Below are positions 1 through 8,420 of a stretch of DNA of 64,000 bases, one piece after another. This DNA is from an uncultured Sphingomonadaceae bacterium (GTDB lineage: Bacteria > Pseudomonadota > Alphaproteobacteria > Sphingomonadales > Sphingomonadaceae). The DNA lies in NCBI GenBank assembly GCA_947488625.1, contig CANKZR010000001.1, forward strand, positions 434,001 through 498,000, read 5' to 3'. Positions within the stretch are counted from its first letter, which is position 1. Every line of letters begins with the position of its first letter. A program made the position numbers and the translations under genes. The notes beneath the pieces were generated by a model. That model was not told the DNA's origin, made no database searches, and saw only the letters and a program-made list of their open reading frames with translations.

Positions 1-591
1 CCACAAGGCCGTGACTTCCTGCGCGCTGCGACCTTCGGGATCGATTTCCATCACCGTGCGGCCATCGATCATCGAGGCAGCGAAATCGGTGCGATGATGG
101 ACGGTGATCGGGGCGACGGTGCCGTGCTGCGACAGGGCCACAGCGGCTTCCGATGTAATCTTGGCCTTTGGCGTTGCGCCGTTGACCACGAAGATCAGCG
201 GTTTGCCAGCGCGTTCGCACAGGTCGACCGTTGCGCCAACGGCGCGCAAATCGTGCGGGCTGGGACGGGTGGGCACCACCATCAGTTCCGCTACCGAGAT
301 TACCGACTGGATAGCCATGGTGATGGCGGGCGGCGTATCGATAACGGCCAGCTTGAACCCTTGCTGCCGCAGTATCGCGAGGTCATTCGCGAGGCGGGCA
401 ACCGTGGTCTGGGCGAAAGCGGGAAATTCCGCCTCACGCTCGTTCCACCAATCTGCAAGCGACCCTTGCGGATCGATATCGATAAGCACAACCGGGCCGG
501 CGCCAGCGCGCTGCGCCTGGACAGCGAGGTGTCCGGATAGGGTTGTCTTTCCAGAACCACCCTTCTGCGATGCCAATGCTAAAACGCGCAA
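1..591 (-). CDS. ParA/MinD-family P-loop ATPase (partial, C-terminus outside window)
   Basis: The first 197 codons are visible and the C-terminus lies beyond position 1. Residues 10-17 form a deviant Walker A motif (KGGSGKTT) and residues 36-44 (LIDIDPQGS) carry the ParA/Soj Walker A' aspartate; a switch-like VIDTPP follows. Such proteins are cytoplasmic ATPases that position or partition cargo, but no ParB partner or parS site is visible, so the cargo is unknown. I start it at a TTG preceded by GGGGGA with good spacing; this places the Walker motif at the expected distance from the N-terminus, and no in-frame ATG lies upstream. It diverges from the SPOR-domain gene. An orphan cell-division or chromosome-positioning ATPase is as likely as true ParA. 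Confidence 0.85.
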   Translation of the reverse strand, partial: MRVLALASQKGGSGKTTLSGHLAVQAQRAGAGPVVLIDIDPQGSLADWWNEREAEFPAFAQTTVARLANDLAILRQQGFKLAVIDTPPAITMAIQSVISVAELMVVPTRPSPHDLRAVGATVDLCERAGKPLIFVVNGATPKAKITSEAAVALSQHGTVAPITVHHRTDFAASMIDGRTVMEIDPEGRSAQEVTALW

Positions 592-867
592 GGCTATTCC
601 CCCTAAAGCAAGCGACCCGACCAAGTCTCAATTACGGGCCTTCGCCTAAGGACTTCGCAGACTACCCTTTATTTTGAGTTAATTTGCAGGTTGGGTCGCG
701 CTGCTTTTTTCAACCCGATGCGCAGGGTCGGTGGCCACCAATCCTTGCGAACGCGGCGGTTCTGGCGGCACGCTGATGCAAAATAAAGGCCACCGATAAA
801 CGCTTTGCTAATGGCCTGTTTACTATGGCAACGTGCACCGGGCTTAACAGGGAACGTGAGTGTAACG
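592..867. other. Divergent intergenic region, ParA / SPOR gene
   Basis: These 276 bases separate two divergent genes and must hold both promoters. The stretch is AT-richer than its surroundings around 660-710 and 775-830. I see no palindrome, RNA structure or small gene that I can support. Confidence 0.5.
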
Positions 868-2058
868 ATGGCTTACCGCAAGAACTCCGTAATTTCGAAG
901 ACTGCCGGCTTGCTGGCCATGCTCACTCTTGCCGCACCTTTGGGCGCAACGGTACGCGACGGTGTGGATGCATGGTCGCGCGGCGACTATGCCGCCGCGG
1001 TTGCCGAATGGCAGGGCCCGGCGGCGCAGGGCGATCCCGATGCCTTGTTCAACATGGGGCAGGCCTATCGCCTCGGTCGCGGAGTGCCGCAGGATATGGA
1101 ACAGGCAGAGCAGCTATATCTTGCAGCGGCGCAAGCGGGCCACGTGCAGGCGGCCGATACCTATGGGCTCATGCTGTTCCAGGACGGTCGCCGAGCGGAC
1201 GCGTTGCCCTACGTGCAGGCCGCCTCGCGCCGGGGAGATCCGCGCGCCCAGTACCTGATCGGCATTGCCCATTTCAATGGCGACCTCGTGGAGCGTGACT
1301 GGGAGCGGGCCTACGCCCTGCTTTCCCTGGCCAACGGTGCGGGGCTGCCGCAGGCGGGACCGGCAATCCAGCAGATGGATGCTCATATTCCGATCGAGCA
1401 GCGCCAGGCTGCAGTTGCGCTGTCCCGGCAGATCGAACTGGAGGCGGAGCAGGCACGGTCGGTGCAATTGACCGCTGCCGATCTTTCGGCGCCTGATACG
1501 GTTCTCGCACAGCAAGAGGCTACGGCGCAGGAGCTTCCGGCGCCGCAACGTCCGGTCGCACAAGGCCCTGCCGTAGCACAAGGCGGGTCGGGGACTGTTC
1601 AATCGGTAGCGGTATCGCCATCGGTAGCGGCCGCGCGCGATGCGGTTGTGCAGGCGCGCGAGGCCACCGGAACTGAGGACCCCGCGCAGGCAGGGGCAAG
1701 CTATGCGCGCGGCGCAGGCACTGCACCGGTGACACGGCCAGCGCCCATGGAAGTTGCCGTCGCGCCGACACCGTCTGCGCAACCATCAAATGCGCAAGCC
1801 GCGTCCGCGCAGGCAGTTGCAGGCACCGAAGGACCGTGGCGCGTACAGCTGGGCGCGTTTGGCGTTCCGGGCAACGCGGAACGGCTTTGGGACAGGCTTT
1901 CGGGTCGTCCGGAGCTGGCCGGGCGGGAGCGGTTGCTGCTTCCAACCGGCCGTGTCATCCGGCTTCAGGCCGCGGGTTTCGCGACGAGGGCACAAGCGCA
2001 GTCTGCCTGTTCGGCTCTCCGGCGTGCCGGTCAGGAGTGCCTTGTTACTCGCGATTAG
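868..2058 (+). CDS. SPOR-domain protein with Sel1/TPR-like repeats
   Basis: This 396-residue protein starts with a signal peptide (cleavage near AAPLGA, about residue 28). Residues 35-160 contain Sel1-like helical repeats recognisable by ALFNMGQAYRLGRGV and AQYLIGIAHFNGD. A long Ala/Gln/Pro-rich low-complexity linker follows, and residues 321-396 are a SPOR domain beginning GPWRVQLGAF. SPOR domains bind denuded peptidoglycan glycan strands at division sites, so a periplasmic or envelope role in septation is inferred. I chose the ATG at 868 because the signal peptide begins there; an earlier in-frame codon would add 21 unrelated residues. It sits beside a ParA-type ATPase, but they diverge, so no operon is implied. 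Confidence 0.85.
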   Translation: MAYRKNSVISKTAGLLAMLTLAAPLGATVRDGVDAWSRGDYAAAVAEWQGPAAQGDPDALFNMGQAYRLGRGVPQDMEQAEQLYLAAAQAGHVQAADTYGLMLFQDGRRADALPYVQAASRRGDPRAQYLIGIAHFNGDLVERDWERAYALLSLANGAGLPQAGPAIQQMDAHIPIEQRQAAVALSRQIELEAEQARSVQLTAADLSAPDTVLAQQEATAQELPAPQRPVAQGPAVAQGGSGTVQSVAVSPSVAAARDAVVQAREATGTEDPAQAGASYARGAGTAPVTRPAPMEVAVAPTPSAQPSNAQAASAQAVAGTEGPWRVQLGAFGVPGNAERLWDRLSGRPELAGRERLLLPTGRVIRLQAAGFATRAQAQSACSALRRAGQECLVTRD

Positions 2059-2119
2059 GTTCGGTTTGCCGATTCACCTGCTTCCATAACCTTCATCCTT
2101 CGGCCATGGTCCGCGCGGG

Positions 2120-3421
2120 ATGAATAACGGGGGCAATCGGATGACGACAGACAATCAGGCAACACCTGACGGCCAGCACGGCGTCGCAAAGCCAGCGACA
2201 TCGGCGGAGCGCATTGCCAGTCTCGATCTGATTCGCGGCATTGCGGTTCTGGGCATCCTGGCCGCGAATATCGTAGCCTTCGGCATGCCATGGACCGCCT
2301 ATAGCTGGCCCGACGCTTTTCTTACCCGACATGACGAGACATCCGACTGGCTGTGGGTTGTGCAATTCGTCCTGATTGACGGAAAAATGCGCGGATTGTT
2401 CACCCTGCTCTTCGGAGCGGGGATGGCCCTGTTCATGGAGCGCGCCTGGGCGCGCGGCAAGGGGCGGGGTCTGCAGGCCAGGCGACTGGCGATCCTGCTA
2501 TTGTTCGGCCTCGTGCATTTCTTCTTCATCTGGCGCGGGGACATCCTCGTCCTTTATGCAGCGGCGGGGTTCGTGACCATGCTGTTCCTGCGCATGACGG
2601 CGGGCAAGCTGCTGACGCTTGGGTTGATAGGTTATGTGGTTGGCGCGCTGTTCTACGCGCTGGCGATCGGATCTGCCTACTTTATAACCGAAACCGCATT
2701 CGGCCAGGCAGAGGGCATGGAAGATGCGCAACTCTCCATCGACGCGTCCAAACAAGATGCCCTCGCCGACGACGCGATAGAAATCCCCATCATGACAGAT
2801 GGCACCTATGCCGATTTTGTATCCCATAACTTCAGCGCGCATGCCGCCGATCCATTGACGTCCCTGCTTCTGCTGCTGTTCGAAACAGTCCCGCTGATGC
2901 TGATCGGTATGGCGTTCTATCGGTACGGCTGGTTCAGCCCCGGCCATTCGTCGGGCAAGCGTCGGTTCTGGGGATGGGCGCTGCTGTTATCGGGCGCTGT
3001 CCTCAATCTGCTCCTGGCACTGTGGGTGAAGGATGGCGGCTTCACTTATTGGGGCACGCTTTCTGCGATGATGGCCTTCTCGATGCTGCCGCGCCTGCCG
3101 ATGATTCTCGGCCTAGCGCTGTTGCTGGCACTGTACGGCAATGCCGCGTCGGGATGGCTCGCCGAAAGGCTTTCTGCCGCAGGGCGCGCAGCCTTTACCA
3201 ATTATCTTGGTACCTCGGTGCTGATGATGCTGATTTTCCATCCGTGGGCCGGAGGCCTGTGGGGGGAGTTGACGCGACCGGAGCTTTACCTCGTCGTCGC
3301 ACTTGGCTGGGCAGTCATGCTGGCATGGTCGAAGCCGTGGTTGGCCAGATTCCGCTACGGTCCGTTGGAATGGTTGTGGCGCTGCATGACATACGGCCGA
3401 ATTTTTCCGCTGCGCAGATAA
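2120..3421 (+). CDS. DUF418-family polytopic membrane protein (YeiB-like)
   Basis: The 433-residue product begins its conserved part with RIASLDLIRGIAVLGILAAN, the usual N-terminal signature of YeiB/DUF418 proteins, followed by many hydrophobic segments (roughly nine) and a C-terminal DUF418-like region with FTNYLGTSVLMMLIF. The family lies in the inner membrane; its function is poorly defined, with transport or acyl-transfer roles suggested. A second ATG at 2141 is preceded by a GGGGGC stretch at reasonable distance and may be the true start; the seven residues between are not conserved-looking. It appears to be a single-gene unit, ending about 100 bases before bfd. Confidence 0.85.
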   Translation: MNNGGNRMTTDNQATPDGQHGVAKPATSAERIASLDLIRGIAVLGILAANIVAFGMPWTAYSWPDAFLTRHDETSDWLWVVQFVLIDGKMRGLFTLLFGAGMALFMERAWARGKGRGLQARRLAILLLFGLVHFFFIWRGDILVLYAAAGFVTMLFLRMTAGKLLTLGLIGYVVGALFYALAIGSAYFITETAFGQAEGMEDAQLSIDASKQDALADDAIEIPIMTDGTYADFVSHNFSAHAADPLTSLLLLLFETVPLMLIGMAFYRYGWFSPGHSSGKRRFWGWALLLSGAVLNLLLALWVKDGGFTYWGTLSAMMAFSMLPRLPMILGLALLLALYGNAASGWLAERLSAAGRAAFTNYLGTSVLMMLIFHPWAGGLWGELTRPELYLVVALGWAVMLAWSKPWLARFRYGPLEWLWRCMTYGRIFPLRR

Positions 3422-3435
3422 CGTCTGCAACCATC

Positions 3436-3482
3436 TTGCGAATAATTCTCAAGACGCTTGCTAATGCAAGCCATTCGCATTA
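3436..3482. promoter_or_regulatory. Candidate iron-responsive operator(s) upstream of bfd
   Basis: Two AT-rich palindromes lie between DUF418 and bfd. The first (3436-3452, TTGCGAATAATTCTCAA) is a near-perfect 7-3-7 inverted repeat resembling proteobacterial Fur boxes. The second (3462-3482) pairs TAATGC with GCATTA around nine bases. The decamer ATTCGCATTA in the second site (3473-3482) recurs at 3727-3736, between bfd and bfr. That the bound regulator is Fur or Irr is inferred from the motif type and the iron genes downstream. Confidence 0.5.
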
Positions 3483-3517
3483 TTGAAGCCGGGTAGCCAA
3501 AAGAGATTCGCCCGCGC

Positions 3518-3709
3518 ATGTACACCTGCATTTGCAACGCCATTAAGGAAGCCGACCTGCGCAAGGCTGCGCGGCAACACAGGGGCGGTGCCGAAAGCGT
3601 CTATGCCAAGCTGGGCAAGCGTCCGAATTGCGGCCAGTGTCTGGAAGAGGCGCAGTATGTCATTGCTGAAGAGCGCGAAGCCCTGGCAGAGCCGATGGTG
3701 GCAGCCTGA
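3518..3709 (+). CDS. bfd: Bacterioferritin-associated ferredoxin
   Basis: This 63-residue protein carries the BFD-type [2Fe-2S] cluster ligands C4-x-C6 and C38-x2-C41, with CICNAIKE and NCGQCLE around them. In characterised systems Bfd docks on bacterioferritin, passes electrons to the haem and so lets stored ferric iron be released as Fe(II). The bfr gene follows 134 bases downstream on the same strand, which supports the assignment. Length and ligand spacing fit the family. A palindromic, probably iron-responsive region lies just upstream. Confidence 0.93.
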   Translation: MYTCICNAIKEADLRKAARQHRGGAESVYAKLGKRPNCGQCLEEAQYVIAEEREALAEPMVAA

Positions 3710-3726
3710 GGCTTTTTCTGAAACGC

Positions 3727-3736
3727 ATTCGCATTA
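3727..3736. promoter_or_regulatory. Repeated ATTCGCATTA motif upstream of bfr
   Basis: The decamer ATTCGCATTA here is identical to the one at 3473-3482 upstream of bfd. The same motif ahead of both iron-storage genes suggests a shared regulator binding each promoter. The regulator's identity is an inference. Confidence 0.4.
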
Positions 3737-3843
3737 GCGCACTTTTCTGCGGTTTTCCGGCTTTTTCCTGACGCCTTTTCCTTGCAAAACACCCGCGTTC
3801 CTGACCATCCTGCGCTGCGCAATACGAATTCAGGAGACAGGTC

Positions 3844-4347
3844 ATGCAGGGCGACGAAAAGGTCATCGATTATCTCAACAAGGCACTCACGAATGAGCTG
3901 ACGGCGATCAACCAGTATTGGTTGCATTATCGCGTCCTCAACGACTGGGGCGTTTACAAGCTGGCCGAATACGAGCGGCATGAGAGCATCGACGAGATGA
4001 AGCACGCCGACTGGCTGGCTGATCGCATCCTGTTCCTCAACGGGCTGCCCAATTTCCAGGCTCTCCACAAGTTGAAGGTAGGCGAAACGGTCGAGGAAAT
4101 CCTCAAGGCCGATCTCGCGCTGGAGCATGAGGCTATTCCGCTACTGCGAGAGGCAGCCGACTATTGTCAGGAAGCGAAGGATTTTACTTCGGGCCAACTG
4201 TTCGAGAAGATTCTCGCCAGCGAGGAGGAGCATGTCGATTTCCTGGAGACTCAGTTCGACATGATCGAACGCATGGGCATCCAGAATTACGTCCAGCTCA
4301 ACAGCAAGGCCGCAGGCGAAGGAGAGAACGACGCAGGCGCCGCCTGA
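3844..4347 (+). CDS. bfr: Bacterioferritin
   Basis: The 167-residue protein aligns by eye with E. coli Bfr throughout. Ferroxidase-centre ligands E18, E51, H54, E94, E127 and H130 are all present, as is M52, which ligates the inter-subunit haem. It should assemble into a 24-subunit cytoplasmic shell that oxidises Fe(II) and stores the mineral. It follows bfd, its electron-donating partner, after a 134-base gap carrying a motif shared with the bfd promoter, so it may also have its own promoter. A short acidic, glycine/alanine-rich tail extends past the usual C-terminus. Confidence 0.97.
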   Translation: MQGDEKVIDYLNKALTNELTAINQYWLHYRVLNDWGVYKLAEYERHESIDEMKHADWLADRILFLNGLPNFQALHKLKVGETVEEILKADLALEHEAIPLLREAADYCQEAKDFTSGQLFEKILASEEEHVDFLETQFDMIERMGIQNYVQLNSKAAGEGENDAGAA

Positions 4348-4352
4348 GAACC

Positions 4353-4553
4353 CTAGGCGACACGCCAGTAGGGGGATTGTGCGGGGTTTTGCTTCTCGAT
4401 CGTTGCAACGATCCTGTCGCCATCCATTATTCGCGCAGCTCCGCTGGCGATATTGATATCAGCCACGATCAGGGCGGTCGCGAGGTCCGGCACGTCGAGC
4501 GAGAGCGCTTCGGCCGCGCCCCTGCGGTCGATCCTCAGCATATAGCGTTGCAT
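4353..4553 (-). CDS. Small conserved protein, DUF6894-like
   Basis: A 66-residue soluble protein starting MQRYMLRIDRRGA with an alternating strand pattern, then a helix (ATALIVADINIASGAARI) and a C-terminal strand. The layout resembles small DUF6894-type proteins that are common and uncharacterised in alphaproteobacteria, but the match is by general pattern only. The ATG at 4553 is preceded by GGAGAGG at good spacing, which favours it over an in-frame ATG further upstream. It ends five bases from the convergent bfr stop. Function unknown. Confidence 0.6.
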   Translation of the reverse strand: MQRYMLRIDRRGAAEALSLDVPDLATALIVADINIASGAARIMDGDRIVATIEKQNPAQSPYWRVA

Positions 4554-4697
4554 GACTCTTACCTCTCCGACGAATGCGTTAGACATCCTTCTGAGGCAAC
4601 AACGTGTCAAAATTAGGATAGGTCCGGGCAACCGGTCTGAAAAACCAATCGTTTCGGCCACTTATGTCAAGAAAACGGAACCGTTGGGACGCCGGTA

Positions 4698-5210
4698 TCA
4701 GTCCGACCAATCGTCACCGCGACTGCGGGCCAGTATCTCGCGGCTGCGCCTGCGGCGCTCTTTCGCGGTGGCCGCCGCCAGGCTGGTCTCTCTGTAAAAC
4801 AGCGCCAGCGCGACAGAGAGCTGCGCCATTGTCGCAATCCACAATATGGCGACCAGAGTTCCAATTCGCGGCTCGATAAAGGCGCTGATGAACAGGATCG
4901 CGATGACGATGCAGATGGTGAGCGCAGCCATGGTGGAAAGCTTGACGGCGAGTTGCGCAAACCGCTGGCGCTGGATGAGCGCTGGCAGTTCCTCGGTTTC
5001 GCGATAGTCCTCGCCGGTTTCCTCCATGCGCTCTATCATCTCGATGCGATCAAAAAGCCATGTCAGCCGCAGGTTCATGACGTTCAGCATCGCGCCGATA
5101 CCGGCCAGCAGGAAAACAGGCGCAAGACTCAACTGGACCATCTCCTGCACGCGGATCGTGCTGGAGGTGCGTTCGATCAGTTCGCCGGTAAGGGAAAGGG
5201 TTTCGAGCAT
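4698..5210 (-). CDS. DUF2721 membrane protein
   Basis: A 170-residue inner-membrane protein. A hydrophobic segment near residues 28-46 (LSLAPVFLLAGIGAMLNVMN) is followed by a charged cytoplasmic stretch (DRIEMIERMEET), then two closely spaced hydrophobic segments and an Arg-rich C-terminus. This layout is typical of DUF2721, whose function is unknown. It begins nine bases after der ends on the same strand, so der and this gene are likely co-transcribed. Confidence 0.85.
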   Translation of the reverse strand: MLETLSLTGELIERTSSTIRVQEMVQLSLAPVFLLAGIGAMLNVMNLRLTWLFDRIEMIERMEETGEDYRETEELPALIQRQRFAQLAVKLSTMAALTICIVIAILFISAFIEPRIGTLVAILWIATMAQLSVALALFYRETSLAAATAKERRRRSREILARSRGDDWSD

Positions 5211-5219
5211 TCCGACCTG

Positions 5220-6704
5220 CTAGTCCCGGCCCTGTCCGCCGCTGAACTTTCCTCCGCCGCCGCGATTGGAATCGTAAGGATTCTTGGGACTTTTCAGGGT
5301 CAGGCGAACAGGCACTGCGCCAAAGCCCAGCTTCTTGCGAATATCGTTGAGCAGGTATCTCTCATAACTTGTCGGAAGATCATCCAGCCGCGTTCCAAAG
5401 ATCACGAAGCGCGGCGGTCGCGTGCCGACCTGGGTGATGTAGCGCAGCTTTATCCGCCGTCCGCCCGGTGCAGGTGGCGGGTTCTTGGCCAGGGCATCGT
5501 CGAACCACCGGTTCAGCGCGGCGGTGGGAACGCGGCGACTCCACGCCTCACGCAGTTCGAAAGCCGCGCTCAGCATGGTATCGAGGCCCTTGCCCGTCAT
5601 GGCGGAAACCGCGAACAGGGGCACGCCCTTCAATTGCGACAGGCCTTCTTCCAGCGCACCGCGAATACCGTTGAAGAGCCCGCTGGGGTCTTCGGCGATG
5701 TCCCACTTGTTGATGGCGACCATCAATGCGCGGCCTTCGTCGATCACCTGGCTGGCGATCTTGAGATCCTGCACTTCCAGACCGCGCGTCGCATCCAGCA
5801 GCAGCACCACGACCTCGGCATAGTCGACGGCGCGCATGCCATCCTGCACTGAAAGGCGTTCCAGCTTGTCCACCACCTTGGCACGCTTGCGCATTCCGGC
5901 AGTGTCGATCAGCTTGATAATGCGGTCCTCGCCGGTCTTGGGGTCCGTCCACTCCCAATCGATAGCAATCGAATCGCGGGTAATGCCGGCTTCCGGTCCG
6001 GTCAGCATGCGGTCTTCATCGAGAAGCCGGTTCACCAATGTGGATTTGCCCGCGTTGGGGCGTCCCACAATTGCCAGGCTGAGCGGAGAAGCGGGATCGA
6101 CTTCTTCGAGTTCGTCGCCTGCCTCGGAAGCGGCGCGAGCCTTGTCGGCAGCAATTGCCGCTTCGGCCTCCGCCTCAAGCTGCATGCGGTCGGCCTTTTC
6201 GTCGATGAGGGGAATCAGCGCCGAATACAGATCGGCCACGCCTTCACCATGTTCGGCGCTTACAGGAATAGGCTCGCCAAGGCCCAGCGAATAGGCTTCC
6301 AGAATACCGCTTTCACCGGAACTGCCTTCCGCCTTGTTGGCGATCAGAACAACCGGCACTTCCTGCTGGCGCAGCCAGCGGCCGATTTCCTCGTCGAGCG
6401 GGGTAAGACCGGATCGCGAATCGATCACGAAGAGCGCAGCATCGGCGTCCTTCAGCGAAACCTGGGTCTGTGCCAGCATGCGGCCGGGCAGCGATTTTTC
6501 ATCCTCGTCTTCCCAGCCAGCGGTGTCGACAGCTTCGAACTCCAGACCCGACAGTCCCGCCAGGCCCTTGCGTCGGTCGCGCGTGACGCCGGGCTGATCG
6601 TCGACCAGCGCCAGTCGCTTGCCAACCAGCCTGTTGAACAGGGTCGACTTGCCGACATTGGGGCGGCCGATAATGACCACCTGGGGGAGCTTGCGGGTTT
6701 TCAT
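5220..6704 (-). CDS. der: Ribosome biogenesis GTPase Der (EngA)
   Basis: Two tandem GTPase domains are visible in 494 residues. The first has GRPNVGKS, DTAGWE and NKAE; the second has GRPNAGKS, DTAGMRKRAKV and NKWD. A KH-like domain closes the protein, ending in a Gly-rich tail. Der is an essential GTPase in 50S subunit assembly. I start at the ATG giving MKTRKLPQVVIIGRPNVGKS, the canonical short lead to the first G1 motif. It lies 57 bases downstream of gloA and nine bases upstream of the DUF2721 gene, suggesting a gloA-der-DUF2721 unit. An acidic insert (ELEEVDPAS) separates the two G domains. Confidence 0.97.
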   Translation of the reverse strand: MKTRKLPQVVIIGRPNVGKSTLFNRLVGKRLALVDDQPGVTRDRRKGLAGLSGLEFEAVDTAGWEDEDEKSLPGRMLAQTQVSLKDADAALFVIDSRSGLTPLDEEIGRWLRQQEVPVVLIANKAEGSSGESGILEAYSLGLGEPIPVSAEHGEGVADLYSALIPLIDEKADRMQLEAEAEAAIAADKARAASEAGDELEEVDPASPLSLAIVGRPNAGKSTLVNRLLDEDRMLTGPEAGITRDSIAIDWEWTDPKTGEDRIIKLIDTAGMRKRAKVVDKLERLSVQDGMRAVDYAEVVVLLLDATRGLEVQDLKIASQVIDEGRALMVAINKWDIAEDPSGLFNGIRGALEEGLSQLKGVPLFAVSAMTGKGLDTMLSAAFELREAWSRRVPTAALNRWFDDALAKNPPPAPGGRRIKLRYITQVGTRPPRFVIFGTRLDDLPTSYERYLLNDIRKKLGFGAVPVRLTLKSPKNPYDSNRGGGGKFSGGQGRD

Positions 6705-6761
6705 CGAGCGCAGGTGGAGGGCGCGGGCCGGAATAGCAAGGGGCGAGGCCCTCGCCAGCAC

Positions 6762-7199
6762 TTACCAGCTTCCCGTATTCTCCATGCTTGCCCACGGCTC
6801 CTGGGGATCGAGATGACCGTCCTGAAGCAGTTCGACGCTGATGCCATCGGGCGACCGCACGAATGCCATGTGGCCATCGCGCGGCGGACGGTTGATCGTA
6901 ACGCCGGCATCCATAAGCCGTTGGCAGGTGTCGTAGATGTTATCCACGCGGTAGGCGAGATGACCGAAGTTGCGGCCCCCGTCGTAGGTTTCCGGCGCGC
7001 TGCCGTCTTCGGGTGGCCAGTTGTATGTCAGTTCCAGTTCGGCAACGTCTTCCTGCCCTGGTGCAGCCAGGAATATCAGTGTGAAGCGCCCCTGCGGTAC
7101 ATCCTTGCGGCGCACTTCTTCGAGGCCGATCAGCTTGAAGAATTCCAGAGTAGCCTCGGCATCGGCTACCCGGATCATGGTGTGGAGGTAGTGGACCAT
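6762..7199 (-). CDS. gloA: Lactoylglutathione lyase (glyoxalase I)
   Basis: A 145-residue vicinal-oxygen-chelate protein resembling E. coli GloA: LHTMIRV at the N-terminus, ELTYNW in the middle, [10 protein letters not shown], and a final [11 protein letters not shown]. The metal ligands expected for glyoxalase I are visible: H6, the E before LTYNW, the H of FGHLA and the E of VELL. It would convert the methylglyoxal-glutathione hemithioacetal to S-lactoylglutathione in the cytoplasm. The ATG at 7199 puts LHTM at the usual position; longer in-frame readings have no family support. der follows on the same strand. Confidence 0.93.
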   Translation of the reverse strand: MVHYLHTMIRVADAEATLEFFKLIGLEEVRRKDVPQGRFTLIFLAAPGQEDVAELELTYNWPPEDGSAPETYDGGRNFGHLAYRVDNIYDTCQRLMDAGVTINRPPRDGHMAFVRSPDGISVELLQDGHLDPQEPWASMENTGSW

Positions 7200-7298
7200 A
7201 GGTGGGCGAACTCCATTCCTTGAAATACGAAAGGCGCTCGCTGCGATGAACAGGCAAGCGGTACAAGCTGCCCCACTACGTTTTCGACCGGCCCGACG

Positions 7299-7335
7299 CA
7301 AACGAAAGGGCCTGCACCGTTGCCGGTGCAGGCCC
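7299..7335 (-). terminator. Intrinsic terminator downstream of the TorF porin gene
   Basis: A perfect 12-base stem (7308-7319 paired with 7324-7335, GGGCCTGCACCG type) with a four-base loop is followed, on the minus strand, by a T-rich tract. It lies just past the stop of the TorF-family gene and separates it from gloA. Confidence 0.85.
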
Positions 7336-7362
7336 TCCCGTTCCTCGCTTTGCGCGATAGAC

Positions 7363-8133
7363 CTAGAAACTTGCGCCCAGCGTCACGACCACGCCGTCGC
7401 TGGTGAATGTGCCGCCCGGATCGACGATGCCATCACCTTCGACACCCACGTATGCCACGCCAAGAGCCAGCGGCGTGCCGGGCACGGCGACTTCGGCGCC
7501 GATTGAATAATCGAACGCCTCGCTGTCGGTGGTGAAGGTAAGGAACCCGTCGGTATAGCCGACGTGACCGGTCAGGCTGATGGGGGTACCAGGAACGCCA
7601 ACGCCGACATCGGAATAGATGTAGAAATTATCGGTGCCGCCGAGCGAATCCTGATCGGGTGCATAGGCAATGCCCACCGTCACTTCCGCCGGGCCAAGTG
7701 CCGCGCCGACCGACCCGTAGAATTCGACATAGTCGAAATCGCCTGCCCCTGCATCGGGATAGATGTACATGATCACACCGACATCGGTGGAGAGATTGCC
7801 GAATTCTCCGGCCCAGCCGCCGTAGATATCAAGCTCTGTACTACCGTAGCCAACGGTCTGTTCATCGAGCGACGATGCCCAGGTACCGACATAGAAACCG
7901 GCCGGAAGACCGACATCGACGCCGCCTTGGATGGCAAATTCGCCACCGGACAGGTCGACACCGCGAAAACGATACTCGCTGACAAGCGCGACGTTGGCGG
8001 AAACCTCGACGCCGATACCACCGTCATCCACCTCGTCGGCGGGATTGATAACCTGCGCCATGGCAGGGGCTGCAAAGGCAGTGGAAAGGGCAAAAACGGA
8101 TGCAGCCGTGAGGCTGCGGACGGACGTAAGCAT
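7363..8133 (-). CDS. TorF-family putative outer-membrane porin
   Basis: A 256-residue protein with a clear signal peptide (ending APAMAQ) and a Gly/aromatic-rich beta-strand pattern throughout. [20 protein letters not shown] near the mature N-terminus is the hallmark of the TorF/TIGR02001 putative porin family. It ends in Phe (TLGASF), as outer-membrane barrels do for BAM recognition. The ATG at 8133 is preceded by GAGGA; an in-frame TTG two codons earlier is less likely. The family is often found beside ammonium-transport genes, but none is visible here. A large palindromic operator lies about 120 bases upstream. Confidence 0.88.
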   Translation of the reverse strand: MLTSVRSLTAASVFALSTAFAAPAMAQVINPADEVDDGGIGVEVSANVALVSEYRFRGVDLSGGEFAIQGGVDVGLPAGFYVGTWASSLDEQTVGYGSTELDIYGGWAGEFGNLSTDVGVIMYIYPDAGAGDFDYVEFYGSVGAALGPAEVTVGIAYAPDQDSLGGTDNFYIYSDVGVGVPGTPISLTGHVGYTDGFLTFTTDSEAFDYSIGAEVAVPGTPLALGVAYVGVEGDGIVDPGGTFTSDGVVVTLGASF

Positions 8134-8250
8134 GGGCAATTTTCCTCAATTGCTTGTGTGAACTGATGCTTCGTCCCACCTGCGCATTCGCGTGTTGGCA
8201 TCTTTTGTTGCGCCAATTCGCCGCGAAAGCCACGCTATATTGCATAGCTA

Positions 8251-8279
8251 TTGTGCAATGCACAAGAAAAATTGTGCAT
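8251..8279. promoter_or_regulatory. Triple half-site palindromic operator upstream of the TorF porin
   Basis: Three TTGTGCA-type half-sites in alternating orientation: TTGTGC (8251-8256), ATGCACAA (8258-8265) and TTGTGCAT (8272-8279). The last two form a perfect 8-6-8 inverted repeat, and the first two a 6-3-6 repeat sharing an arm. The region lies between the divergent TorF porin and metallophosphoesterase genes. TGCA-centred arms recall NtrC sites, but the spacing does not match the NtrC consensus and I see no sigma-54 promoter, so the regulator is unknown. Confidence 0.6.
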
Positions 8280-8302
8280 GTGCTTTGCGGCCCTTTAACA
8301 AG

Positions 8303-8322
8303 TGTGATTATTTTGCATCACA
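8303..8322. promoter_or_regulatory. TGTGAT-N8-ATCACA inverted repeat
   Basis: TGTGAT (8303-8308) and ATCACA (8317-8322) form a perfect 6-8-6 inverted repeat about 100 bases before the metallophosphoesterase start. The arms resemble CRP/FNR half-sites but are too far apart for the usual CRP spacing. Probably regulatory; identity unknown. Confidence 0.35.
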
Positions 8323-8420
8323 TTCAGCGGCGCGACATGAAATCACTGGCAAGGAGAAGCTACGGTGCCAACCGATTGCGCGCTCGTGCGTAATGACTAT
8401 GTGGACCAGACCAATTGAAC

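Noticed and set aside
8134-8420. NtrC/sigma-54 promoter for the TorF porin
   Set aside because: The palindromes resemble NtrC sites, but spacing differs and no GG-N10-GC sigma-54 element could be found on the relevant strand.
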